Shown here piece after piece: positions 49,748 to 60,708 of a DNA stretch of 64,000 nt. The position numbers were made by a program, and so were the translations under genes. The stretch lies in contig JAOSKN010000001.1 of assembly GCA_027493525.1 (NCBI GenBank), forward strand, positions 2,108,001 through 2,172,000. The letters run 5' to 3'. How positions within the stretch are numbered: position 1 is the stretch's first letter; each line of letters opens with the position of its first letter. A model generated the notes under the pieces. That model was not told the origin of the DNA. It ran no database searches and worked only from the letters and a program-made list of their open reading frames with translations. This DNA is from Planctomycetota bacterium. GTDB lineage: Bacteria; Planctomycetota; SZUA-567; H5-PLA8.

Positions 49748-50191
49748 ATGAACGCGGATCCTTTCGCGGGCGCGTGGCGGCTCGTCGAAGGCTCCTTCGT
49801 GCGCAACGACGGGAAGGTCGTGCATCCGGTCGGGCCGCGCGCGGCGGGGCAACTGCTGTACGACGGGCGCGGGCACATGAACGGGCAGATGATGGGTCTG
49901 GACCGCCCGGCCTTCGCGAGCGGGAACCGGCTGCGTGGGACCGACGCGGAGGTTCGCGCGGCCTTCGAGGGCTACATCGCCTACTGGGGGCGCTACTCGA
50001 TCGACGCGGCGGCCGGGACGGTCACGCATCACGTCGAAGGCAGCCTCTCGCCGGAATGGGTAGGGACGGATCAAGTGCGGCACTTCGCCTTCGACGGCGA
50101 CCGGCTCACGCTGCGTACCGATCCCATTCCGAGCGGGGACGGGCTGCATTACGTCGGCACGCTGATTTGGGAGCGCGTGCCGGACGCGTGA
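49748..50191 (+). CDS. Lipocalin-like protein
   Basis: The 147-residue protein matches the lipocalin-like domain family (Lipocalin_5): GAWRLVEGSFVRNDGK, AGQLLYDGRGHMNGQMMGLD, FEGYIAYWGRYSIDAAAGTV, THHVEGSLSPEWVGTDQVRH and a last strand GTLIWERV. It probably binds a small hydrophobic ligand. No signal peptide. The ATG at 49748 is used; a TTG at 49739 would add three residues. It is coupled to the methyltransferase gene and converges on the next gene with a 3-bp gap. Confidence 0.8.
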   Translation: MNADPFAGAWRLVEGSFVRNDGKVVHPVGPRAAGQLLYDGRGHMNGQMMGLDRPAFASGNRLRGTDAEVRAAFEGYIAYWGRYSIDAAAGTVTHHVEGSLSPEWVGTDQVRHFAFDGDRLTLRTDPIPSGDGLHYVGTLIWERVPDA

Positions 50192-50194
50192 GCG

Positions 50195-50974
50195 TCAGGC
50201 CTGATTCTCGTGTGGCGGTTCTTCCAGCGGCAACTTGGGGAATGAGGGCAGGGGGCGCGAGCGGATGTGGGCGGCGTAGAGGAAGCCGACCATCATTCCA
50301 GTTGTGCCATAGATAAACGTGTTTCCTCCGGCATATGTGGAATAATTCAATAGCCCCAGTAAAGACCAGAGGATCCCTCCGACGCCGACCAGAATTCCAC
50401 CGATGAAATGCGACTTGCGGCGTGCTTCAAGGCGCTCGGATTCTTGATCCTTGACTTCTTCTAAAAGGGCTTCGGCTTCGAGCCTGGTCAATCCAGCGAC
50501 GGCAAGCCGGCGAGCGATCTCCACCGGTGTACTGCTGTCAACCAACCATTCCACGAGAAGTACGCGCAGGCGCGCCATTTTGAGCTCATGATTCTCTTCG
50601 AGGTTCAGGTCGACCAGTATGCTTGTGCCGGGATGGGAGGCCGCTTCGTCGAGTCCTTCCTCGACGTTTTCAGGTTGGAAGGCATCCAGATGCCCTCGCA
50701 CTTCGGCGTCCTTGCGGGCCTGTGTCACGACCTCTCGCGCACGGTTTAGGAATTCACGGGGCACCAAGATGCGCGATTCGAGTACCCCGTGTCCGAAAGG
50801 CATGTGGACATGGTCGCCGGACGAACTGCACGGTATACCGGCTTCCTCAAGAGCATTCAGAAGATAAACCAACTCCCCTGTGGAGCCTACGGTGGCTAAG
50901 TTGACCAAATTGGCCAATTGCGACCGGTCGCCAAGGTTAGCTTCGATATCGGGCGGATCACTTAATTCGTCCAT
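50195..50974 (-). CDS. Membrane protein with DUF2007-like signalling domain
   Basis: The 259 residues show an N-terminal DUF2007-like domain (about 25-90; STGELVYLLNALEEAGIPCS, ILVPREFLNRAREVV), a central helical part (LRVLLVEWLVDSSTPVEIAR, AEALLEEVKDQESERLE) and two transmembrane segments near the C-terminus (IGGILVGVGGILWSLLGLL; FIYGTTGMMVGFLYAAHI). The frame remains open to 53167, but only as an antisense shadow of the next gene, so the start is set at the ATG at 50974 (MDELSDPPD). Function unknown. Confidence 0.72.
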   Translation of the reverse strand: MDELSDPPDIEANLGDRSQLANLVNLATVGSTGELVYLLNALEEAGIPCSSSGDHVHMPFGHGVLESRILVPREFLNRAREVVTQARKDAEVRGHLDAFQPENVEEGLDEAASHPGTSILVDLNLEENHELKMARLRVLLVEWLVDSSTPVEIARRLAVAGLTRLEAEALLEEVKDQESERLEARRKSHFIGGILVGVGGILWSLLGLLNYSTYAGGNTFIYGTTGMMVGFLYAAHIRSRPLPSFPKLPLEEPPHENQA

Positions 50975-51124
50975 GCCGCGAGTTCGCTCCTGTAACTTCC
51001 TATCCAGTAAGCATATCCCCACGCGCCCAATCCTCGCTAGGCAATCGGCCAATTGGCCGTATCCTGGGAACCAATCACGGAATAGGGGATTTCCCGCGAC
51101 GCCGGAACCGGACCCGGAGCGAGC

Positions 51125-53131
51125 ATGCCCAGATTGATCGTCGCGTGCGCCCAATGCGGCAAGCGCTTCAAAGGCGACCCCGGACGCCAGAAGTACCGTT
51201 GCACCCGCTGCGGGACGCGCTTCACCTTTCCCGACGAACCGATCCAGCCGCCCCAAGGTAAGGTGCTCTGCTCGTTCTGCTGGCAGGCGCTGCCCGCCGC
51301 CGCCGACCTGGCCTCCTGCCACCATTGCGGGGAACGCGTCTCGCCGAAGTTCGGCGGCGTGGCCGAATCCAAGGATCCGCCGCCCGACACCGCCATGAAC
51401 GCGCTCGACGGCGTGGCGCGGACCGCCGAGGAACTCAAGAAGCGCCTCGTCAAGCAGAAGCGGCGCGAGAAGAAGCTCAAGAGCGTCCTGCGCGCGACCA
51501 AGGATGCGCTGGAAGGCGCGCAGAACCAGATCGACTCGCTGCGGAACACGACCATCCATGGCCCGCTCCCCGACGGCCGGCTGCGCGAGGAGGTCGAACA
51601 CCTCAAGCAGGAGCGCGAACGGCTCGACACGCAGCGCCTGGAGCTTCAGGACTACGTGAAGGCGCTGGAGGCGCAGCTCAAGAAGCTCCAGGACGGCTCC
51701 GACGAGAAGCCGCGCAAGCCCGAGCCCGAGCCGAGCCTGATGATGAGCAAGTCGGAGATGTACGAACGGAGCGCCGCGGAAGCCAGGCCCAAGCCGAAAT
51801 CCGACGACCTGCATTCCGAGCGCGAAAAGCTCAAGCGCCGCCTGGCGGAACTGGAGCAGCAGCTCACGCTGGTCGGGCAGCCGGCTCCGACTCAGGCCAC
51901 GCCGGCCACGCAGTACGACCCGGAGATCGACGAGACGCGCCATTTGACGGACAGCAAGGCGCCCACCGCCTTCGGCCGGGCGCCGGGCAAGGGCACGCAG
52001 GCCCAGCTTCAGGCCGCCCCGCCGCCGCCGGCCCTGGCGCTGGTCGCGCTGAAGCACTACCACCTGCGCGAAGGGCGCTACAACGCGACGATCCTGGTCG
52101 CGGTGGACCTCCACGACCGCCCCTTCGCCAAGGTGCGCAAGACCTTCGAGGACACCGGCTTCAAGACGCTTCCCGAATACGACAACCAGGAGACCCACCA
52201 GCGCGCGATCCTGCAATACGTCGCGACCGTGCTGGACGTCTCCCCCACGCAGTTGTGCTGCGGCGCGAAGAACGTGACGCTCGACGGCGCCGAACAGCGC
52301 GTCGGCCGCATTTCGAAGCTGGGGCTCCCGCTGGACGACGGGCATTTCGAGCCGCACGTCGCGGACCTGCGTTCGATCATCAGGAACACCTACTCCGATC
52401 TGAAGCTGCGCTTCGTCTCGCTGCCGCCCCTGGACCTCATCCGACTCGCGCTGCCGCTTAGGGAAGAAAAGCCGTACTACGAGCCCCGCGCCGAGCCGGG
52501 ACCCACGGAGATCGACGCCGACTGGCTCCGCGCGCGCTGCCGCGACCTGCATTTCGTCAAATGGCTGGCGCGCGGCTGGCCCGACGGCGGAAAGGTCGAG
52601 GAGATCGAGCGCAAGATCGAGTACGCCGACTGGCTGATGCAGTTGCTCTCCTACACCCGCTACCCGCCCTACACGACCGAAGGCAAGCGCATGCTGGTGA
52701 AGCTGGCCTGCCTCTGCGCGGTGCGCGCGCAGCGCTGGGCGCCGGACGCGGGCGCCCGCGCGGCGCTGGCCGCCGCCGAGCGCTGGGTCGAGGAGCCGTC
52801 CTCGGAGCATGCGCACGCCGCCCAGAAGGCCTCCAACGACGCGCAAGCGCCGAACCCCGACGAGCCGGCCCCCAGCGGCCCGGCCGCCTACATCAAGCAA
52901 GCCGCCACGGAGGCCGCCGTCCGCGCCGCGCGCGCCGCCGCCGCCGACGATCCCACGCGCATCGTAAGCCATGTCGCGCGCGCCGCCGCCGCCGCCGTCA
53001 TGACCGCCAGTTTCGCCGCCCAGGCGCCCCAGTCTTCTTCCTGGCTTGAACTGGTCAGCGACAAGATTCACACCAGCGAGGCCGAAGAGCACCGCGACCT
53101 GTGCGGCGCCATGCGCGCGCTGGCGAAGTAG
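51125..53131 (+). CDS. Double zinc-ribbon, coiled-coil protein with Ala-rich helical C-terminus
   Basis: The 668-residue cytoplasmic protein begins with two zinc ribbons (CAQCGKRFKG...RCTRCGTRF and LCSFCWQAL...SCHHCGERV, residues 8-70), then a long coiled coil (about 85-185, again 225-250), a mixed domain (about 300-460; LVALKHYHLREGRYNATILV) and an Ala-rich helical end (about 500-650; YTTEGKRMLVKLACLCAVRA, AAERWVEEPSSEHAHAA). The last part recalls helical repeat families annotated as putative immunity proteins, but that is only an impression. I do not recognise the full-length family. It lies between a divergent DUF2007-like gene and recA. Confidence 0.75.
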   Translation: MPRLIVACAQCGKRFKGDPGRQKYRCTRCGTRFTFPDEPIQPPQGKVLCSFCWQALPAAADLASCHHCGERVSPKFGGVAESKDPPPDTAMNALDGVARTAEELKKRLVKQKRREKKLKSVLRATKDALEGAQNQIDSLRNTTIHGPLPDGRLREEVEHLKQERERLDTQRLELQDYVKALEAQLKKLQDGSDEKPRKPEPEPSLMMSKSEMYERSAAEARPKPKSDDLHSEREKLKRRLAELEQQLTLVGQPAPTQATPATQYDPEIDETRHLTDSKAPTAFGRAPGKGTQAQLQAAPPPPALALVALKHYHLREGRYNATILVAVDLHDRPFAKVRKTFEDTGFKTLPEYDNQETHQRAILQYVATVLDVSPTQLCCGAKNVTLDGAEQRVGRISKLGLPLDDGHFEPHVADLRSIIRNTYSDLKLRFVSLPPLDLIRLALPLREEKPYYEPRAEPGPTEIDADWLRARCRDLHFVKWLARGWPDGGKVEEIERKIEYADWLMQLLSYTRYPPYTTEGKRMLVKLACLCAVRAQRWAPDAGARAALAAAERWVEEPSSEHAHAAQKASNDAQAPNPDEPAPSGPAAYIKQAATEAAVRAARAAAADDPTRIVSHVARAAAAAVMTASFAAQAPQSSSWLELVSDKIHTSEAEEHRDLCGAMRALAK

Positions 53132-53299
53132 GGAATGGGAATTGCATCTTATTATAATGAAAGGCATTACGATAAGAGAGATAGCCTAATTTCAACCTGA
53201 GTTTGCTTGCGTTTGAGGAAAATGTTACCCTCTGCGCTCGACTCGGAATCAGGCGCCTTTTCATCCACGCTCCACGCGCGATTTTAAGGATCACAGATC

Positions 53300-54388
<1,089 letters not shown>

Positions 54389-54426
54389 GAGCCTCCATGC
54401 GAGCGCTTAGTTCTGCGGCGCTGTAC

Positions 54427-56313
54427 TTAATCCCGGTCGATCTTCGGACCCTGTGATTCGGGTTCGGGCGGCGCCGCAGACGGGCGGCTCTTGCGGAAGG
54501 CGTCCATCCCGGGCGGCTCGAAGAAGGCCCGGACTCCATCCCATCCGGCGGCGGCGGCTTGCTCCCGAAGTCCTTTAAACGTGCGGTCGTAGACGCGCTG
54601 CAGGGCCCATATCGGCGCGCTATGCCAGATGCGCGCCTTGACCGGCATGTCCAGGGCCGGCGAGAGCAGGACCTTGGCCAGCACGTCGGCGACCAGATCG
54701 GGGAACGGGGGGAGGTCCTGCGCGCCGCGCTGGATCTGCGCGCCCTTCGCGTACCGATCCATGAAGCGCTGATGGATCTGCCGCTGCGCCAGGCCCAGCA
54801 GGCGCGCCGCCACTTCGGGACGCCCCTGCGCCCAGCCTTCCAGAATCGCCCGGTTCGCCAGGCCGTTGAGGGCCGGGAGCACGTTCTCGATCACGTCCTG
54901 CCCGCGGGTCATGGTGCGCACGACGAACTCCTCGAGCGGCGCCACGTAATTCCGCGGATATTTGGGGCCGTAGACGGTCCGCAGCTTCTCATAGTACCCC
55001 GCGGCCTGCCCCTCCCGCCCGTAGAGGTAGGCCTGCTCCACCGCCCAAGTCAGGAACCCGCGGTGTTCCTGCGCGAACGTCTCCGGGACGCTCTCCGGCG
55101 TGCCTTCGCGCCGCGAGGCCTCGGTCAGCGCGAGTTCGAAGGCGTCGAAGAGGCGCGGATCGGGGCCCTGGCTGTAGTAGCCGGTCATGGGCTCGAAGTT
55201 CAGGCGCCCGGTGAAGGCCAGGGCCTGCAGGGAGTGCAGTTCGTAGCGCGAGGCGTTGACGCGCTCGAACTCGAGGTCTTCGCGCGGGTACGCTTCGGCG
55301 ATCCGCGCGCCTTCCGAGGCCCAGTACAGGCTCTGCGCGGCCGGGTGCCGCCAGTCGATGGGTCCGTAGCGTTCGACCAGCCCGAGCATGGAGCGGGGCT
55401 CCATGCGGTACACGCGGCGCAGGACCTGTGCGCGCCAGAAGGCCAGCGCGCGCCGGCGCGGTTCGGCCTGCGCGCCGGCCAGCCAGTCCAGGAGCTTGCG
55501 GTCGCGCGCGGCGCTGGCCTGGTCGGGCACCCGCGCCAGCAGCGCGTCGCGGATTTCGGGATCGAGGACGCTCCAGACCGCCACCCGCCCCAGGTGCCGC
55601 AGACCGCCGAGGTCGAGGTCCAGCCCGATTCCCTTCAGGGCATCGAGTTCGGCGGCGGCGGCGGGCTGGCTCAAGCGCAGCGCCTCCAGGTCGCGCGGGG
55701 CGTCGGCCAAAGCCTGGAAGAATCCGAGTTCGGCCTGAACGCCGCCTTGAACGGGCGGTCCGAGCAGTTCGTGCCATTCCGCAGCCAGTTCGCGCTTGTA
55801 ATGCCAGTGCGCGCCGACGGCGTACTTGCCGACCTTATGGAAGAACAGGTGCGCCAGTTGGACGTACAGGTTCACGGCGCGCGGGTTGGCCGGGATGCCG
55901 CGCTCGCGCAGCAGCCGGATGCCGTTCTGCACCCACAGGTACTTCTCTTCCGGGGTCCTGACCGCGTCGGAGATGTTGTAGGCCATGTTCCATGCCTGGA
56001 ACTCCCAGACCGTGCCGTAATGCGGCTGCAGGACGGTGATCCAGTTGGCCAGTTCCATGGCCTCGTAAAACTTGCCTTCATCCTGCATGCGGGTGGCGCG
56101 GGCCCAAAAGTAATCCACGGCCAGTCCGCGGAAGCTGCCGAGCGTGGCCTGGGTCAGCGCGATCTGCGGCGGGACGTCGCGGAGGCGCTCGGGATCCAGG
56201 GTCAGGCCGAGCTGCGCGCGCCGCGCGTCGATGGCGGGCATCAGGGCCGCGGCGCCGGCCAGGCACGCGGCGGCGCAGGCGAGCGCGCAGGCTACGGTCA
56301 GGCGGTCGCTCAC
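54427..56313 (-). CDS. Membrane-anchored helical (TPR-like) protein of the ABC/SPFH operon
   Basis: The 628-residue protein starts at a GTG overlapping the permease stop (GTGA). One N-terminal membrane segment (LTVACALACAAACLAGAAAL) is followed by a long helical region with TPR-like spacing: TQATLGSFRGLAVDYFWARA, YEAMELANWITVLQPHYGT and EFQAWNMAYNISDAVRTPEE. The latter words recur in conserved hypothetical proteins that I associate with ABC permease genes in planctomycetes and relatives. It probably assembles with the transporter at the membrane. No enzymatic motif is seen. It is the last gene of the minus-strand operon. Confidence 0.75.
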   Translation of the reverse strand: MSDRLTVACALACAAACLAGAAALMPAIDARRAQLGLTLDPERLRDVPPQIALTQATLGSFRGLAVDYFWARATRMQDEGKFYEAMELANWITVLQPHYGTVWEFQAWNMAYNISDAVRTPEEKYLWVQNGIRLLRERGIPANPRAVNLYVQLAHLFFHKVGKYAVGAHWHYKRELAAEWHELLGPPVQGGVQAELGFFQALADAPRDLEALRLSQPAAAAELDALKGIGLDLDLGGLRHLGRVAVWSVLDPEIRDALLARVPDQASAARDRKLLDWLAGAQAEPRRRALAFWRAQVLRRVYRMEPRSMLGLVERYGPIDWRHPAAQSLYWASEGARIAEAYPREDLEFERVNASRYELHSLQALAFTGRLNFEPMTGYYSQGPDPRLFDAFELALTEASRREGTPESVPETFAQEHRGFLTWAVEQAYLYGREGQAAGYYEKLRTVYGPKYPRNYVAPLEEFVVRTMTRGQDVIENVLPALNGLANRAILEGWAQGRPEVAARLLGLAQRQIHQRFMDRYAKGAQIQRGAQDLPPFPDLVADVLAKVLLSPALDMPVKARIWHSAPIWALQRVYDRTFKGLREQAAAAGWDGVRAFFEPPGMDAFRKSRPSAAPPEPESQGPKIDRD

Positions 56314-57889
56314 GAGGTCCCCTTCGCCAGCTCGCGCGCGCGGAAGACGAGCCAGGCCGACAGACCCGTCAGCCCCGTCCAGAGCAGCCCGATCCAGCCC
56401 GCGCAGGCGGTGACGTCGCTCCACGGCACCAGCCGGCCGGTCACGATGTCGCCATGGGGCGCGAAGCGGCTGAACTGCTTCAGCAGCGTCGCGAGCACTC
56501 CCAGCACCTCGCGCAGCGCCACGGCGACCGCCTTCATGGCCTGCTGCTGCGTGTTCTCGCCGAAGTACTCCAGGGATTCGAGCAGCGTGCCGCTGGCCGC
56601 CGCGAGGACGAAGACGGCGAGGGCGAGCAGGCAGGCGACGGGGAAGCCGAGGAAGGTCCCCGCGAGCAGCCCCAGCGCGGCCAGGAAGCCGAGTTTGATC
56701 CAGGTCATCGCCATGCCGCGCGCGAGGTTCATCCCGAACCCGTCGACGGGATACAGGATCTCCGGCCCGTCGTCGGGCGGGAAGATCACCGTGCCGTCGA
56801 AGGCCTGCTCCGGTCCACCGGGCTGCTCGTGAATCACCGTCAGGACGAGTTTGCCCTCCGCATCGACGGCTCGGGCCGGAAGCTTCCAGACGTAAAGGTG
56901 TCGATGGACGGGCGCACGAGCTGTTCGCGGCCGTTCAGGGCCATGCGCAGGGCGAGCTTGCCGTCGTCCGTGGCCTTCGAGGCGCGGAACTTGAAGCGCA
57001 ACTGGAGCTCCCCGGCGGAGCGGGCGGCTTCGCCGAGGTTCTCGAAGGTGAAGCTGACGCGCTGGTGCGGGGAGAGGCTGCGCGCGTTCAGGAGCGCCTG
57101 GTGCCCGACCTGGCGGGCGAGCCGGCCGCGGCCCTGTTCGGCAAGGAACTCGGGATCCTTCTCCGCGATCTCGGCCAGGCGGCGTTCGATCTCCGCATCC
57201 AGGCCTTCCGGCGGCGCGGGGCGGACCGTGCGGCGCGCGGTCAGGATCTGCTCCTGCACCGCCGCCGCGTCTTCCGCGTCGAGCGCCGGCTGGACGGCCA
57301 GCAGGCGCGCGAAGCCGAAGATCGAAAGGCCCGTCACGGCCAGCAGGAGCAGGTTGAGCAGCAGCAGGCCCAGCCATTTGCCCAGCAGATAGGCCCCGCG
57401 GCCGATGGGCTTGGTCGCGATCGTATAGATGCGCCGGTCGGCGATCTCGTCGCAGAGCGTGCCGCAGGCGAGAAAGATCGTCATGAGGCAGAGCAGCGTC
57501 TCGGCCGCGCCCAGGGAGAAGCTCAGGAAGGACTGGACGCGGTAGCGCAAGGGCGAGCCCGGGTCGAGGGTCAGCGGAAGCAGGGTCAGGAGCGCCAGCA
57601 GCATCAGGATGAAGACGACCGCGATGCGCATGCGCAAGGCTTCGTCGAGGACCGTCCGCGCGACGGCCAGCGGCGGCCAGCCCAGGCTCAGGAGCGCGCG
57701 CAGGAGCGCCAGGCCCAGCAGGAAGACGGCGGCCGAAGCCGCGGCGGCCAGCAGGCCCAGGCCTGGCGCGGTGAGCCAGGGCGGCTCGCCGGTCGCTCCG
57801 TAGATCAAGCCGAGGGCGGCGCCGAGGCCAGCGAGCGCCGCGGCGTAGGGCTTGCAGCGCCGCACGACGTCGCGCGCCGCGGGGCTCAT
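56310..57889 (-). CDS. ABC-2 type transporter permease (frame broken at an A3 run)
   Basis: The N-terminal frame holds several membrane segments (LGLLAAAASAAVFLLGLALL; MRIAVVFILMLLALLTLLPL; FLSFSLGAAETLLCLMTIFL) and CDEIADRRIYTIATKPIGRG, the typical ABC-2 subunit segment; a soluble helical insertion follows. At 56894-56896 the frame is lost; with one extra A it reads SIDTFYVWKLPARAVD and goes on through three or four more membrane spans (LGFLAALGLLAGTFLGFPVA; CAGWIGLLWTGLTGLSAWLV) to the stop at 56310. The corrected length is about 526 residues. The first ATG overlaps the ATPase stop by 4 bp. Confidence 0.8.
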
Positions 57890-59238
57890 TCCTTGCGGTC
57901 CTTGCCCAGCAGGTCGTCGAGCAGATCCCGGTTCACGCGGGCGTCCTTGTCCAGCAGCGGCTTGGCGGGCGGCTGGGGCGGGGCGCCGGGCGGCGATCCG
58001 GCCTGGGGCTTTGGCTTGGACGCGGGCGGGCGTCCCAGCAACTCGTCGAGCACCGCCGTCTCCAGCTTGGCCGGCGCAGCCGGCGTTTGCGGCGCGGGCG
58101 GCTTCGCGCCGGGAGCCTGGACCAGCTCCTCGAGCACGGCCTCGCGTTCGGGCGGTGGAGCCGCTGGGGCGGGCTCGGGCGCCGGTTCGAGCCGCGGCGC
58201 GGGGCGCGTCAGTTCGGCGACGACCGCCGCGTCGGGCTTGAGTGCGGCCGGCGCCGGCTCGACGCGCTCGGTCGCCGCGGGCGGCGCGTCGGGCAGCGCG
58301 CCTTCGCCAAGGAAACCCGCCACCGGCCCGCCGGCTCCGGCGCCATACGTCTGCGCGCCTTCGGCGCGCGCCCGTTCGACGATCTCGAGGAAAAGCGACT
58401 CCATGCGCTTGCGCGGCGCGTCGACTTTGCGGACCTTCGCGTTCGCCGCGTGCTCGATCAGGATGCGGACCTTCTCGATCTCGGCCGCGCCGAGCTTCTC
58501 GGTCTCGAAGACCACCGCGTCGGTCTCGGTGAGCAGTTCGTCCACCGTGCCCAGGGCGCGGATCGTGCCGCCGTAGAGGATCGTGACACGGTCGCAGACA
58601 TCTTCGACGTCGGCGAGGAGATGGCTGCAGAGCAGGACCGTCTTGCCGCGCGACTTGAGGTGCAGGATCAGATCCTTGATCTGGCGCGTGCCGATGGGGT
58701 CGAGGCCCGTGGTGGGCTCGTCGAGGATCAGCAGGTCCGGGTCGTTGACGAGCGCTTGGGCCAGTCCGATGCGGCGCTGCATGCCCTTGGAGTATTCCCC
58801 GACCGGGCGGCGCTGCACGGCCTCCAGGCCGACCATCTCCAGGAGCATGTCGATGCGCCGCCGGCGCTCCGGCCGGGAAAGGTTGAAGAGCCGCGCGTAG
58901 TACTCGAGCGTCTCGCGGGCGTTAAGGAAGCGGTAGAGGTAGGACTCCTCGGGTAGGTAGCCGATGCGCGATTTGATCTCCACGTCGCTCGGATGCCGGC
59001 CGAAGATGCTGACGCGGCCGGCGGTGGGGTGGAGCAGCCCCAGGAGCAGCTTGATCGTGGTGGACTTGCCGGAGCCGTTGGGACCGAGCAGTCCGAAGAC
59101 CTCGCGCGGGCGGACGAGGAGATCGATGCCGTTGAGCGCCTTGACGCGCGGGCGATGCCAAAAGTCGCGGAAGGTCTTGGCCAGCCCGCGGCACTCGATG
59201 ACGGGCGCTTCGGTTCCGGGGTCGGGGTTCGTGTGCAT
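57886..59238 (-). CDS. ABC transporter ATPase with long Pro/Ala-rich C-terminal tail
   Basis: Residues 12-290 are a standard ATPase of the ABC-2 exporter class: Walker A GPNGSGKS (52-59), signature YSKGMQRRIGLAQAL, Walker B LLILDEPTTGLDP and the His switch LCSHLLADV. The remaining ~160 residues are Pro/Ala-rich and probably disordered, yet hold repeated short acidic-hydrophobic words (VLEELVQAP, VLDELLGRP, LLDDLLGKD) that may be docking motifs for a partner. It pairs with the permease gene overlapping it by 4 bp; the exported substrate is unknown. Confidence 0.9.
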   Translation of the reverse strand: MHTNPDPGTEAPVIECRGLAKTFRDFWHRPRVKALNGIDLLVRPREVFGLLGPNGSGKSTTIKLLLGLLHPTAGRVSIFGRHPSDVEIKSRIGYLPEESYLYRFLNARETLEYYARLFNLSRPERRRRIDMLLEMVGLEAVQRRPVGEYSKGMQRRIGLAQALVNDPDLLILDEPTTGLDPIGTRQIKDLILHLKSRGKTVLLCSHLLADVEDVCDRVTILYGGTIRALGTVDELLTETDAVVFETEKLGAAEIEKVRILIEHAANAKVRKVDAPRKRMESLFLEIVERARAEGAQTYGAGAGGPVAGFLGEGALPDAPPAATERVEPAPAALKPDAAVVAELTRPAPRLEPAPEPAPAAPPPEREAVLEELVQAPGAKPPAPQTPAAPAKLETAVLDELLGRPPASKPKPQAGSPPGAPPQPPAKPLLDKDARVNRDLLDDLLGKDRKE

Positions 59239-59270
59239 GCTCGTTCCGGACCTGGGGCCGCCGGCGCGCC

Positions 59271-60697
59271 CTATGGCTTTGGCGTTCCGCCCTGCTGAGC
59301 CTTATAGCGGTCGATGACGCGCTGGCGCTGCAGTTCCGGATCCCGGCCCAATTCGAGGTAGACCGTTTTGGAGCCCGGCGGCAGGTAGAAAGTCTCGACG
59401 TCCCCCGCGAAGACTTCCTCGACGGCATCCTCCCGGCTGCGCGTGCGGACGATGCGCGGGTTCTGTTCGTAGCGCGGGAGGAGGGCCTGGAAGGTCTCGG
59501 CCTCGCTGCGCACTTTCTGGATCTCGTCGCGCTTGAAGGCGCGCGCCTCGGCGACGAGCTGCGCGACCCGCCCGGTGAGGCCCTCGCCCAGAATCAGCCG
59601 GTCGAGCTTCGCCTCGGCTTCGCGGCGGGCCTGCGCGTCCGCGCGCGCCCGGGCGCGGTCGCACTCGGCGATCGCCTCCAGCAGCGGGCCGAACTGTTCG
59701 CCGGCGACGTCGTGGAGCAGCTTCGAGCGGTAGCGCTGCGCCTCCTCGATCTTCTGGGCCTTCTGGCTTTCGGCCTCGGAGACGGCCTCGAAATCCTTGC
59801 GCAACGCGAGCGGCGGGGTGGGATCGCTCCAGGAGACGTTGGTCACGGTGAGGCCCGCGTTCATCAGGTTCAGCGAGGCCTGCACGGCCCGCTGCAGCCG
59901 CTCCTTGGGCAGCTTGCCGGTCCGGAAATCGTCCGCGGCGGTCTGCGCGGCGACGTGCACGACGGCCTGTTCGGTCGCCGCGCGGACGAGTTCCTGCGCA
60001 TGCACGAAGCGGTTGAAGCGGCTCTCGCCCAGCCCGACGTTGCGCAGAAAGCGCACCGCGTCGCCCGGCGCGACGCGGTACGAGACCGACCACCTGGCGT
60101 GAACGACGTTGCGGTCGCCCGTGAGCAGCGAGCCGTCCCTCCCGGGCGCCAACCCGCCCTTGGGCGCGGGCAGTTCGTCGAGCTTCTTGGCCCGGTCCGC
60201 TTCCTGAACCTCGAACCAGAAAGCCTTGTCGAGCTGGAGCTGCTGCTCGGTGACGGGAACGAAGACGACCTGATCGACGGGCCGCGGCCAGGCGAAATAC
60301 GGCCCCCCGCTTCGCGGACCGAGCCCTTCTCGCTGCCGACGACCTGCCCGAAGCGCGCCAGCACCGCGACTTCGCCTTCCTGGACGTAGAACCAGCCGCT
60401 GAAGAAGAAGACCGCGACCAGCGCGACCATGATCCACTTGAGCAGGGAGAAGCTGATCCGCAGGGCGTCGGCGAGGGAGCGGCTGGCGGGGTCCAGCGAC
60501 TCGTCGGTCTCGGGCGCCGGATCGTCGTCGTGATGGTGGTGCGGGCCGTGGTCGTGGCCGAAGATGGAAATCTTGCCGCCGCCGTGGCCGTGGTCGTGCG
60601 CGTGGCCGTGCGCGTGGTCATGCGCGTGCGGGTGTTCGTGCGCATGCTCGTGGTCGTGCGCGTGGTCGTGGTGGTGATGGGATTCGTGTTCGGCCAT
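59271..60697 (-). CDS. HflK-like SPFH protein with His-rich N-terminus (frame broken at a C6 run)
   Basis: The N-terminal ~65 residues are extraordinarily rich in His and Asp/Glu (HESHHHHDHAHDHEHAHEHP and more), then a membrane segment (LLKWIMVALVAVFFFSGWFY) and YVQEGEVAVLARFGQVVG. In the next frame comes the SPFH/band-7 domain (PYFAWPRPVDQVVFVPVTEQ, RWSVSYRVAPGDAVRFLRNV) and a coiled coil (about 280-370). The switch falls in the run 60303-60308; one more G/C restores VREAGGPYFAWPRP and a protein of about 475 residues. SPFH proteins form large rings at the membrane and modulate proteases. It follows hflC-like by 11 bp. Confidence 0.82.
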
Positions 60698-60708
60698 GTC
60701 GTCGCCGC

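Noticed and set aside
53153..53158. TATAAT as -10 box of recA
   Set aside because: No -35 hexamer at 16-18 bp upstream, and it lies 140 bp from the start codon; kept as unexplained AT-rich DNA.
50975..53167. N-terminal two thirds of a 990-codon minus-strand frame
   Set aside because: Only the last 260 codons (50195-50974) are protein-like; the rest is antisense to the zinc-ribbon/coiled-coil gene and has no protein character.
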